From Tubulanus polymorphus (taxonomy: Eukaryota; Nemertea; Palaeonemertea; Tubulaniformes; Tubulanidae), in assembly GCF_964204645.1 (NCBI RefSeq), contig NC_134032.1, positions 4,862,916 to 4,926,915 of the forward strand: a stretch of 64,000 bases of DNA, in the 5' to 3' direction. Made by a program: the position numbers and the translations under genes. Shown piece by piece: positions 17,194 through 27,575 of this stretch (its first letter is position 1; each line of letters starts with the position of its first letter). A model generated the notes under the pieces. It was not told the origin of the DNA and did no database searches. It saw nothing but the letters and a program-made list of their open reading frames with translations.

Positions 17194-17220
17194 TTATTAT
17201 ACAAATTTTTATTGAAATTT
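17194..17220 (-). promoter_or_regulatory. Class I start-proximal motif, 113-aa gene
   Basis: TTTCAATAAAAATTTGTATA then ATAAATGG on the - strand, matching the polB/HNH/462-aa leaders. Confidence 0.5.
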
Positions 17221-17221
17221 A

Positions 17222-20200
17222 TTAACACGCTAGAATCCTTTTCATAATCTCATTTTCTTTTGTTTCTTCTCTTTTGAATTTTATATATTCATCTAAATTG
17301 CAACCATAGGCGACTGTGTGGATTCCATCATCTAAAATATATCTTTTATCATCAAATGGGTTTAGACTTATCTTTTCAATTTCTTCAATATACATTTCAT
17401 GATCTTCAGATCTTAAACATTTCATCTTATGTTTTCTAACTTCTTCATTAAATATACAATTGATGTAATCTTTAAAATGAATATTCTTTTCTACTACACT
17501 TTTGGTTATTCCTTTTAACTTTTAAGCTTCATGTTCTTTAGTTTTATATGAATACATTTTAGATCTAATACCAATGAACTCTATCATTTCTTCACCACCT
17601 AATTCATCCTTAAACTTCCCAGGAACTTTTTTATTATCATTGCTAAACAATTCATGATTTTTTGGATAGTTACTGAAATCAAAATGGTGTTTTAATATTT
17701 TTAAGTCTTTTGTTATGTTATCACTTTTTATCTTTAATATATAACTGTCAGTATCTAGATATAATATTTCTATATTTTTTTCTCCAAAATGGGGTTGCAA
17801 TACATTATAATAGAATTCATACATCAATAGCTTTGAAATTTCTAAAACTGCAGCTCCAACATAAATAGGTTTATTGAACTTCATAGAAGTTCTTTTTAAT
17901 TTAACTGCAGCTAAATTTTCATCGAATATTCTGTTACCTTTGAATTTCGGATACGATTGTAAATGTCTAATTCTTTTACCATTACTAACTAACTCAATAT
18001 CATTTCTATTTCTTATGTTTTCACATGTTTTTCCATAAAACGCATTATTCATTAACTTGAAGTAATCCTTCTCAAAATCAGTTTTAGCTTCAGTTCTCTG
18101 TGTAGTATTAAAATCTATATATTTTTCTAACCACTTAGATTGATTAAATGAAATATATCTATGTACTTTTTTAATATCATTCCTTGATTCAAATAGAATT
18201 TTAACATTCTATAATGAACTACATAATTATATTTATCTTCTTGAGTTACCATTAACTTTTCAGTATGAATATGATTATCGGGTTTAATTCTTTTTTGATA
18301 ATTTGATAATTCTTCATGTTTAACAGTTTTATGTTCGGGACAATATGCTAGATTTCTAGATTTGAATTTAATATTTTCAGGGTATTCTAAATCTACAACA
18401 AAGAAGTAACCAGTATCTGAATCATCTGCAATATCTAGGATTCTTTTCTTCCAATCAAATTTATCAATTTGTAAAACTTCAGTTATTTCAAACATCCCAT
18501 AAGGTTGTGGTTCCATCATTGCCCAACCATAAAGATTATTTGCATCTATGTATAATAATTTATATCCAGGATTATCATTTACATTGAAATATCTATCACC
18601 CAATACACCTGAAACACCTCCTCTTATAGATTTTTCAAATAATAGTAATTGATCTATATTTGTTAACAAATCCATTTTTATATTTGTAAATTTTAATCCA
18701 CAATCCCATGTTAATCCTGGTGATGAATAACAATGACAAGGATCAATATTGAAATATTTTAGGTTTACATCTCTAAACCTTTCGAATATATCGGTTAATA
18801 ATAATACATCTGATTTTAAATATAAATCTACTAATTGACCATGATTTTTAATTTCGAAATGATTCCAAATATTCAATGTTCTATTATAGACTTCATCTTT
18901 AACATATTCATTTTTTAATTCATCATAGAATTGTTCTTTCAATAATTCAGTTATTTTAAAATCATTATGATTTTTATAGAAAGAATATGGAATTGCACCT
19001 TTATATCTCATTAATTTAAAATCATCATAATTTGGGTAATATTCTTTTAATATCTTTAATTCATCATCAACTAATGATTTTGATAAGTTATCTAATGAAC
19101 TATTTAAAAATCTATATGAATCTATAAATCTAAGACAACCAAATTGGAATGATATATAATTCTCAGATGTTTTAGCTAACATTCTAAATTTATAAGTTGG
19201 TATTTTATCTTTTGATTTATTTGAATTTAATATTTCTATTTCATTATTAATTTCTTCTATTTTGTGACATAACTGTTTGATAAATAAATGTGCGTCATAC
19301 CCCGATAAATTGTGAAATATAACTGGTACAAAGTTAATTTTCTTAGCTTGTAAGTTACAATTCTCATGTGCAGCGCCTCTAAACTTTCCATTTAAATGAT
19401 CATGGTCTCTTACTTTTTTATCTTAATAATTAAATACCTTTTCACAATAATAACATTTATCTGCAAACTCAAATGCTTCTTTATCTTCTTCTGTCATTAT
19501 AATTTCTATATTTGTATTCAATAATTTACTAAATCTTATTTCATATTCAATTAATAAGTCACAAAAATGATTGATAACATTTTCATTTCTATAATGATAA
19601 TATTCACTTTCAATTAGTTCTGGATAATCAGATTTAATATATAACCCGAAAGCAGCAGCTGATTGATGAATCTTTTTAATAGTATTTGTTTTTGGTGGTT
19701 CTTCTGAATAATCACTTTCATTAGAATTTAATTTCTTTCTTTTATAATATATATCTTTTCTATCTTTATCTGTTAATTCTTTATTTAATGATTCAAAATC
19801 TCCATATATTACAAATGGTACTTTATTTTTGTAATCATATTTTTTGAATTCTAATATTTTATCTTTTTCATTTGGTAAAACTAATTTACAATAATCATGA
19901 TTATCACATAGTTGTTTATGATTTAATAATGTACTTTCATTACTAAATTTATGTAAACATTTTCTACATAGATATATTTTATTATGGTGATCACTTTCTG
20001 TTCTAAAAAATAAATCGATTTGTTTAATCCACATATAATGATTCTCATAATATAGTATATCTATAACATCGTTTGAATCATAATCTTTTGATAGATATAA
20101 AGGTTCTAATGTATAATGTTTAATATTATTTCCTTTTGTATTTGGTAATTTAATTAAATCAAATACATTTATTTTAAGATTATTATCTCTTTCTATTTTG

Positions 20201-21252
20201 GGGATGTTTTTAATTCTAACAGGATACTTATCTATCTTATAATTATTTTCAAATTGTTTATAATGAGTTAATCTAAAACTATGTGTAATATCTTCTGTTG
20301 GATGTAAACAACTTATTATAGCCCATATAAAACATTTATTATCAAAATTTTGTATATTTATTACACCATTAGTTTTAAATGGTAGTTTAATATAACTTGT
20401 TCCATTTATACTATCATCTTTATAATATGATAAATTATTTTCATCAATTGGTTTTGATTTAGTTAACTTATTATATTTTGTGTTATAAACATGTAAAGTT
20501 ATAAATATTATCTCATCAAATATTAAACCAGATCCTTCAAAATATTTCTCTTCTATTTTAGTTTTTATTTCATTATAACATTTATTTAATTTATCATCTA
20601 TATGTTGTTTAGATATAATATGTTGTGAATGAGAATTTATATTATATATTGGTTTATCTTCAGATTTTATAAACTTTACTTTAACTGATATACTAATTTT
20701 AGGATATTCAACATCTGTAATTATTTTTATTATTTCTTTCATATTTTCTAAATGTTTTTTATTTTCTTCTATTGTTTTACCTTTATGAAATTTAAACTCG
20801 ATAGCTGCTGGACCAATATCACTTTTAAATGCTTCGGTTATCTCTATATCTTTTTTATTATCTAATGAATTAATATAATTTCTTACATCTTCCATGTATG
20901 GTCTTTTATTGTTTAATTTATTTTTTATTCTTTTAATTGTCTTCTGTTTCTTATCGTTATCATTATCAAAATAATCATCACCTAAAATATCATTATTCTT
21001 ATTTCTAATATGACTTATAGATTTTAAATGTTCTTTATAATATCTTTTATCACTGAATGATTGATTACATGTATCACATTTATATGTTTCCTTTTCATTC
21101 TTTAATTCTTCTAATTTAGTTTCTAATATATCATCCTTATATTCTAGTTTCAATTTATTCTCTAAATGTGTTATAGTTTTATTGTGTCTTGCTTTTTGGG
21201 ATTTATCTATATCGATATTACATGTTGGGCAGTAGTACTTATTTGCTTCCAT
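17222..21252 (-). pseudogene. Protein-primed-type DNA polymerase B, interrupted
   Basis: The ~4-kb frame replicates the element. Order: a C2H2-like finger at the extreme N-terminus, a second (YKCDTCNQSFSDKRYYKEHL), a third (YLCRKCLHKFSNESTLLNHK), ExoI VIYGDFESLN, an HNH/EndoVII-like Cys/His patch and ExoII (in 19190-19420), the third exonuclease region (YLKSDVLLLTD), polymerase motif A (DANNLYGWAM), motif B (KLMNNAFYGKT) and motif C (YLDTDS). Three lesions break it: TAA at 19423-19425 (the frame continues unchanged after it), a one-base shift at a run of six A (18167-18172), and TAA at 17522-17524 (frame again continues to 17222). The catalytic residues themselves remain. The shift falls on an A AAA AAG heptamer, so programmed -1 slippage is conceivable, but two further stops favour inactivation. 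As written the element cannot make full-length polymerase. Confidence 0.9.
18166..18172 (-). other. Slippery-type heptamer at the polB frame break
   Basis: A AAA AAG in the incoming frame; the downstream polymerase frame is exactly -1 from it. This is the position of the second polB lesion. Confidence 0.4.
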
Positions 21253-21281
21253 TTTAATACTATATTTTTTATTAAAATTGA
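21253..21281 (-). promoter_or_regulatory. Class I start-proximal motif, polB
   Basis: CAATTTTAATAAAAAATATA then GTATTAAAATGG on the - strand. It lies inside the inverted repeat, so the element carries two copies facing inward. Confidence 0.5.
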
Positions 21282-21332
21282 TTTTAGAAGTTCAATGATT
21301 TAAATGTTATTCATTTATGTGAATATTTTAAG

Positions 21333-21519
21333 AGTAATAGGGATAATAGGCTTTCGTATCAAAGGTTGAAGGGGCGAGTGAGTAAAAAAATGAAAATAAT
21401 AATAATTTACAGTTGAATTAGGAGTGTGCGCGACTAATTCAACTGTAAATTATTATTTTCATTTTTTTACGAGCTCGACCCTTCGACCTTTGGTATGAAA
21501 GCCTATTATCCCTATTACT
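21333..21519. repeat. Right terminal hairpin (187-bp imperfect palindrome)
   Basis: Same fold as the left end, in inverted-repeat orientation (loop GAGTGTGCGCGA). The terminal decamer occurs at both the outer end (21510-21519) and the inner edge (21333-21342). Confidence 0.9.
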
Positions 21520-21525
21520 CATATT
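21520..21525. repeat. Target-site duplication, right (Polinton A)
   Basis: CATATT, identical to 2500-2505. Confidence 0.95.
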
Positions 21526-21916
21526 GTAGTCTTAACAAAATCGGTGATGAATTCCATTTTCTTTTTGAATGTTCCAAACTAAACAATATACGAAGAGTTT
21601 TCTTAACACCTTTTTATGTAAATAGACCCAACACTTTTAAGATGTCACAATTACTTAATTAATCAATCACTTAATTTAATTAATGCTGTAAATAACAATA
21701 TATTAATTAAACTCGCTAGATTTGTAAATGCTGGTCTCAAGCTACTTAAGTAAAATTATTGTATACATATCTGTTATCTCTATTATTATTCTATTCTAAG
21801 TTTTAAGTTTTGTAAATTATAAATTTTATTGTACAAATTCTTGTAACCTCTATGTACCAATGTTTGGTTAGAGCGAAATAAATAAACCTAAAACCTAACC
21901 TAAACCTAAACCTCAA
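21526..21916 (+). pseudogene. LINE 3' end resumed after the Polinton
   Basis: The LINE reading frame interrupted at 2505 continues here in register once one target copy is discounted. A C-x2-C...H-x4-C zinc-knuckle (with DEFHFLFEC) spans the insertion point, then RRVFLTPFY and a stop near 21658. A ~240-base 3' UTR ends in AACCTAA-type simple repeats (about 21888-21915), where BEL sequence begins abruptly. Confidence 0.85.
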
Positions 21917-22768
21917 CTTCTGAGGGGTCCAGACCTTTTAAACAGTCTTTTTGGTGTTATACAAAGATTTAGGATATGTCCAATAGCAATCGTTTCCGAT
22001 GTACAGGCTATGTTTCACCAGGTTCGCGTACCTCAGACAGATTCGCATTATCTCAGATTCTTTTGGAAAGAAGATATTAGTGTCCCAGGTTCACCTGATA
22101 TTTATAAGATGAATGTTCATATATTTTGAGCAAAAGATTCTCCGTGTTGTGCAAACTATGCACTAAAGCGTTCTGCACTGGACAATATAGATTCTCATTC
22201 TTCGAGTGCTGTAAATGTCGTATTGGATGATTTCAATGTAGATGATTTGTTAGCCTCCGAAAATGCTGACAAGAGCGCTATTGAGTTAGGGTTTGAAGTG
22301 TCAACAATTGTTAGCAAGGGTGGATTTCATTTAACTAAGTGGATTTCAACTAGCCGGAAAGTTTTGAATGCATTTCCAGAAAACGAGCGGTCCAACCCGT
22401 AGCTTAATTTAGATTTTGACGACCTTCCGATTGAGAGAGCTTTGGGCATCAGATGCAATGTAAATTCTGATCAGTTTGTATTCAGCCCTGTACTGCATGA
22501 TCGTCCACCTACTAAGCGGGCTGTACTTAGTTCTGTGTGTTCAATATTTGACCCCATTGGGTTTCTCTCCCCGTTCACCTTTAGAGCTAAATGTTTGATC
22601 CAGAATCTCTGGAGATCAGGGTTAGATTGGGATGAACGAATTGAGGGTCTGTTATTAGATAGATGGCGTAACTGGCAGTCAGAATCATGTACCCTAAATT
22701 CTTTCAGTATACCGCGTTATTTCGGTCCGCAACCAAGAAATTCTGTGATTGAATTGCATGCATTTTCA
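21917..22768 (+). pseudogene. BEL/Pao retrotransposon 1: reverse transcriptase part
   Basis: Begins mid-RT (LLRGPDLLNSLFGVIQRFR, IVSDVQAMFHQVRVPQ) immediately after the LINE tail, so the upstream part probably lies beyond the left edge of the window, on the other side of the LINE. A TGA interrupts near 22126 and a TAG near 22400. The thumb/connection region includes SVCSIFDPIGFLSPFTFRAK. It stops inside the RNase H domain at a 778-bp insertion (22769). Confidence 0.85.
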
Positions 22769-23546
22769 CGGTACTCGAAAAACGCCTAATGAAATACACC
22801 GAATCGGAAAACGCATAACGCCTAATTCCTAGAAAATGACCTAATTTCGTAATTGCACCATCTACTGAGACTCACAATCCAACTCATCAACGGAACAGTT
22901 TGAAAATACATGTGTTTTACGCTTCACGAAACGAGACTACTACTCTAATAAACTTCATTATAGGATGATGATAGAATGTCCGCCGTGCAAGCGATCAATC
23001 ACATAACGCCATAGAAGTGTAAACTGAAACAGTTTACACTTCTATGATAACGCGAAAACAAACGCCGCGGTTATAAACCGGCTTTCTTGAATTTTGAAAC
23101 CGGAATGCATAAATATGGTACAACCTTCGCTCGTAGGTACAACGCACACAGAGACTGATAAAATAGCCATTCTCAAAATTATCCTCCAAAAATGTTCACA
23201 ACCACGCTAATCTTCCGAACCTACCGAACCAATGAGAGACTAAATAATGTCCAGCCCCTGAACTTCCTTGAACAAAAATAATAAACTATATGTTCCATAA
23301 AATGATGTCTTTTATTATCATAATACTCTGTCTTAATATGAAATAATAACACAGATAAGCCTGCGTAACCAAAGACAGTAGAAACGAAGATGGAACAGGC
23401 GGCGCTCCACGCACTCCGACGTGAACTATGTAGCGTTGTGTACATAGTTCACGTAGGGATTTAGGTCAATTTCTTGGATGTTACTTGAATTAGGCGTTAT
23501 GCGTTTTCCGATTCGGTGTTTTTCATTAGGCGTTTTTCGAATACCG
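22769..23546. mobile_element. Mutator-like non-autonomous DNA transposon (778 bp)
   Basis: ~60-bp inverted repeats (outer end CGGTA[C/T]TCGAAAAACGCC) with only about two differences, flanked by a perfect 9-bp duplication GCATTTTCA (22760-22768 and 23547-23555). Nine-base target duplications are typical of Mutator-like elements. It has no transposase ORF. An internal hairpin (about 23010-23046, CATAGAAGTGTAAACTG and its complement) lies in the interior. It splits the BEL RNase H domain right beside its catalytic Asp codon (…HAFS|DAS…). Confidence 0.85.
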
Positions 23547-24722
23547 GCATTTTCAGATGCTTCAGAGTCCGGGTTTGGTACAGTTTTGTATATGCGTATT
23601 TTGAGTGAAAGCGGTGATGTTCTCTCGTGTCCGTTCGTAGCGAGTAAAACGCATGTAGCCCCGATAAAACAGAAACTGACAATCCCTAAACTTGAACTGC
23701 AGGGTGCAGTCATGTCAGTAAGACTGATTCAATCAGTTTTAACGGAACTTAGATCGCTTTCATTCTCTAGAGTTGTCTATTGGACAGACTCTGTAACTGT
23801 GCGTCGTTACGTTAATAATGAATCGACGCGGTTCAAGACTTTTGTAGCTGTCAGGGTGTCGGAGATTCGAGAAAGTTCGAATCCCAGTGATTGGCATTAC
23901 TTAAAATCAGCTGAAAATCCTGCTGATGATTGTACACGTGGTTTATCAGCATCTCAGCTATGTGCTGATCATCGCTGGTTATTAGGTCCAGAATTTCTTA
24001 GGTCTATGGAGGATTCTTGGCCACAGTATCCTATTGATACTGTCAGTGTATCTAGTGATGATGTCAATCTACGTAAGAAAGCGCCTCATCCGAGTAAATG
24101 TGCAAATAATACGTGTTCCAGTGTAGTGAACACTCGTTCATTGAATCTCAATAGAATGACACTTACAGGTCTAATCGACACGAATACGCTTTCGTCTTAT
24201 TACGTTCTGCGCCGTAAGGCAGCTTTGATTTTGAGAGCAATTAAGAATTTTGCTGCAGGTTGTTCTTCCTTCCAAATCGCACCAATTACTGATCTGTGTC
24301 TGCGCCTTGAAGAACTCAATGAAGCGGAGTCTGTACTACTCATTGATGCGCAACGAGATGTTTATAGTGATGAAATTCGGTCTTTGGATGCCCGTAAGAA
24401 AGTTTCAAAACGAAGCTCAATTAGAAATCTTTGCCCATTTTATGATGGAGATTTCATTAGAGTAGGGGGTAGATTATGTAATGCACCGATTGGTGCTGAA
24501 GCTAAACATCAGATTTTATTGCCTCACAGTCACCATGTGTCTTATCTAGTAGTAAAGTACATGCATCAAAAGGTGCATCATGCTGGGACGGAGCACGTTG
24601 TTGCTTCTACTCGTCTAAGATTTTGGCCCGTGAGGGCGAGGTGTATTGCTAAAAAGGTCATACGTGACTGTCGAGTTTGTCATGGACGTTGTGGTGAAAT
24701 ACATGCCAGTATGAGATCGCCG
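23547..24722 (+). pseudogene. BEL/Pao retrotransposon 1: RNase H and integrase zinc-binding part
   Basis: Resumes at AFSDASESGFGTVLY (RNase H-like). It continues through VASKTHVAPIKQKLTIPKLE, VVYWTDSVTVRRYV and SAENPADDCTRGL, then the integrase H2C2 zinc-binding domain (HHVSYLVVKYMHQKVHHAGT ... CRVCHGRCG). It ends near 24722, where sequence of a second, opposite-strand BEL element starts. The integrase core is missing. Confidence 0.85.
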
Positions 24723-24728
24723 ACACCA

Positions 24729-24920
24729 CATAAGAGAGATAGAGAGAAACACAGTACTGCTTGGAATACAGACACGATCTGAGTTTTATTCATAAAATAT
24801 GACTTGATATATACAACTTTGTCTATAGAAATGCAACGATATGTGACAGAGATTGAGATTTGTAACTGAGAACTCAATGTGTGTTGACGGGGCCTAAAGA
24901 CTATCGTGCGAGTCACGACA
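24729..24920 (-). repeat. Putative 3' LTR of BEL element 2
   Basis: On the - strand it starts TGTCGTGACTCGCACG just after a GGCGGAG purine tract and includes an AATAAA signal (+ strand TTTATT near 24785). The downstream border is uncertain because the 5' LTR is missing for comparison. Confidence 0.5.
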
Positions 24921-26927
24921 CTCCGCCAGCGAAGAAATCTAGAAAGAGACTAACAATTGAGCATTATATAAACATGATCAAACAAAAACATACAAATACA
25001 AAATAGTCTCTAGTTATCAATTATCAGCAAAATACTGATTTATCTTAAGTTTAGCTAACTCTGCAGCTCTACGGACAGGTCTAGAAGCTACTTGATCTGT
25101 GTCAACTGGATCTGAACAAGTTTTGTTCTCTTCAATGGTGGTATCAATCTCAAGTGGATATAACATTGAAATGGGCCTACTAGTTACACCAGTAGCGGTT
25201 TGACAGTGGCGGATCTTACTAAACCATCACTACCCCTGTGCAATGTCTGAATTATTCCTAATTTCCACCTTAGTCGAGGGATATTTTCATCATGTATGAT
25301 GACAACAGAGCCAGGTTTAGCAATCTCACGATTGTCCCCTGTAAACCTATGATATTCTCTAAGGTTCGTTAGGTACTCGTTGCGCCAACGCAACCAGAAA
25401 TGATCAAGAAGCCTGTTTAAATGCAAGTACCTTTTGGCTAGGACTGACCCATCATTTCCAAACTCCGCATCATCCTCCAAATTATCGATCGGGCATAATT
25501 TTGACAATGCGGTGATGCGTCGTCCCCACATCAAATGGGAAGGAGTCAGAGGCTCAGACTCCAGATCACTGGATACGTAAACTAACGGTCGATCATTGAG
25601 ACAAGCTTCTATCTCACACAATACCGTGTACAACTCGACACCAGTAACAGACGTTCTACCGAGTACCTTCATCAAACTACTCTTCGTAAGCCCAATCAGC
25701 CGTTCCCAGAAGCCTCCATACCAAGGTCCGCGTTTCACTATGAACTTCCAATCGACGTTTTTCCGAGAAAGAAAATTGTGTACTTTGGTGTCGCGATAAA
25801 TTCGCCGTAGTTCAGCGTTCGCTCCAATAAAAGCAGTTTGATTGTCAGAAATTAGAAGCCTTGGTATGGAGCGTCTTGCTGTGAAACGTCTGAAAGAGTG
25901 AAGAAAATCTTCGGTAGAATTACTATAAACAAGTTCAATGTGCACAACGCGCCAAACCGCGCATGTGAATAAACAAACCCAACATTTCACATTGCCCTTA
26001 ACAATAAAAGGACCACAGTAATCCAGTCCCGTATAACTAAATGCTGGTAGTTCAGACACCCTGAATTCTGGTAACGCTGGAGAATCAGGCCGTCGATATG
26101 GCAAAGATTGTAACCTTCGGCATGTCACGCAACGTCGCACATGAGACTTAATGAACTGACGAATTTGTATTATCCAATACCTTTCTCTAATCTAAGCGAC
26201 CGTTGTAGGAACACCGAGGTGAAATACTCTCAAATGTGCGTCATGTGCTATCAAATCGGCTAAGCGAGAATGTTTTGGAATAAGAATAGGACATTTCATA
26301 TCAGATGGTAACGAAGAATTTTGAATGCGTCCCTTACAACGAATTATACCCCTTTCATCAAGGAACAACTGGAGTTGACCGATTAATGAACAACGTTTCT
26401 TCGAACCATTAAGAAGGTAAGTTTTCACGTCATGATACGATACATCTTGCAGCCGTTTAATCCACGAACATTCCGCTTCGTCGATTTCAGAAGCATGAAG
26501 TTGATGCGTGACGCGTCCATCACCACGACACTTCAGGTTAAATATAAAACGACTGACAAGTGGTAACTCTCAACAATACAATCAAAGACGAGTAATCATC
26601 AATGTTGATCACTTGATCAATAGAACCAGGAACATCTATGATAGGATTCGTATGAATAGAATCATCATTAATTACATCAGAATGTAACAACGCTGACGTG
26701 TCAACAAGAGCAGGACGAAATAAATCGTTGACCAACCAATCTGGACCATGGAGCCACAAATCGGACTTCAAATTTTGAACTGAACCACCTCTTGTTAACA
26801 AATCAGCCGAGTTGAAAGCTGTAGGACAATAATGCCAGTTTTCAACTGATACGAGAGACTTGATCTCTTTTACACGGTTAGAAACAAAAGCAGACAACTT
26901 CTTGTTCGAACGAAGCCAGCCAAGTAC
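24921..26927 (-). pseudogene. BEL/Pao retrotransposon 2: RNase H tail to integrase
   Basis: Read 26927 to 24921. It starts in the RNase H region (VLGWLRSNKKLSAFVSNRVK, then FNSADLLTRGGS), passes through the integrase zinc-binding domain (PKHSRLADLIAHDAHLRVFH ... CVTCRRL), and reaches an integrase core with GLDYCGPF, ISDNQTAFIG and GGFWERLIG carrying the three acidic residues. The BEL-specific C-terminal domain follows (WRNEYLTNLREYHRF, VVIIHDENIPRLRWKLGII). Frameshifts and a stop lie near 26190 and 26540-26430. Its 5' part is absent: the sequence joins Polinton B at about 26927/26928. Confidence 0.85.
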
Positions 26928-27507
26928 TATTATGTAGATTTGAATTACTTGTTATAATAATCAATTTACAATATTTACAATAATATGTTTTTCTTGTTAA
27001 TTCATTATATTGTTTTTCTAACTTTTCAACTGTTTCTTTTTTATCTGGTAACGATTTCTCATATTTTATTTTTTCTAATATATTATTTTTTCTTTCATTG
27101 AATTCAGTTTCAAATTTATTAGAAATTTTATCTATATGTACTTTACGAAATTGATGATTCTCCCAATCTTCTATATTTTCAGGGCTATATTTTATTCGAC
27201 AAGACTCGCAGAAATGATTTTTTATATTATCCTTATCATAGGATAAGAAAGGTCTTTTCCAAATAATATCAGGTTCAACTTCAACAGAATTACTATTACT
27301 TTCATTACTATCAACATTAAAGGTTGCGCCATTAATTTTACACTTCTCTGAATGTTTTTTAACATAATTACTTGAGAATAATTTATTACATTTTGGAAAG
27401 TTTAGTTTAGGGGGTTTATAATTTTCATCATGTTTTTTCATATGTCGAGCCATATTACTTTTTCTTAGAAGTTCACCACAAATTTCACATGCTATTTTCT
27501 CATCCAT
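26928..27507 (-). pseudogene. Polinton B zinc-finger protein, C-terminally truncated
   Basis: Starts MDEKIACEICGELLRKSNMA with a C-x2-C-x12-H-x3-4-H type finger. A second Cys/His cluster follows (CNKLFSSNYVKKHSEKC), then a third (HFCESCRIKYSPENIEDWEN), a helical Lys/Glu-rich segment, and a partial fourth (YYCKYCKLIIITSNSNLH). Frame and composition change abruptly to BEL sequence at ~26927. It is divergent from the penton gene across a short shared spacer (27508-27575). No equivalent gene exists beside penton in Polinton A. DNA binding is likely from the fingers; the specific role is unknown. Confidence 0.75.
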
Positions 27508-27575
27508 TTATTAAGGAAAAATGTTATTAAAATTAATTTTTAGTGATGAGCGGTAATTTTTTTATGTTATAAATA

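Larger units (their letters stand above)
2506..21519. mobile_element. Polinton/Maverick A, structurally complete, 19,014 bp
   Basis: Terminal inverted repeats (2506-2886 and 21139-21519) begin AGTAATAGGG and end CCCTATTACT and are flanked by a 6-bp duplication. The element encodes the core Polinton set: retroviral-type integrase, FtsK/HerA-type packaging ATPase, double-jelly-roll major capsid, single-jelly-roll penton, and family B DNA polymerase of the protein-primed kind. The gene arms converge: + strand genes from 2773 to 8193, - strand genes from 21252 down to 8843. No adenovirus-type cysteine protease was recognised. The polymerase is interrupted but most other ORFs are intact. It lies inside a LINE ORF, and the absence of visible differences between the repeats argues for recent insertion. 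Confidence 0.96.
21139..21519 (-). repeat. Right terminal inverted repeat of Polinton A (381 bp)
   Basis: Reverse complement of 2506-2886. It contains the first 38 codons of polB, its class I leader and the terminal hairpin. Confidence 0.95.

Noticed and set aside
22769-23546. hAT-type identity for the 778-bp insertion
   Set aside because: hAT elements duplicate 8 bases; here the duplication is 9 bases, fitting Mutator-like elements better.
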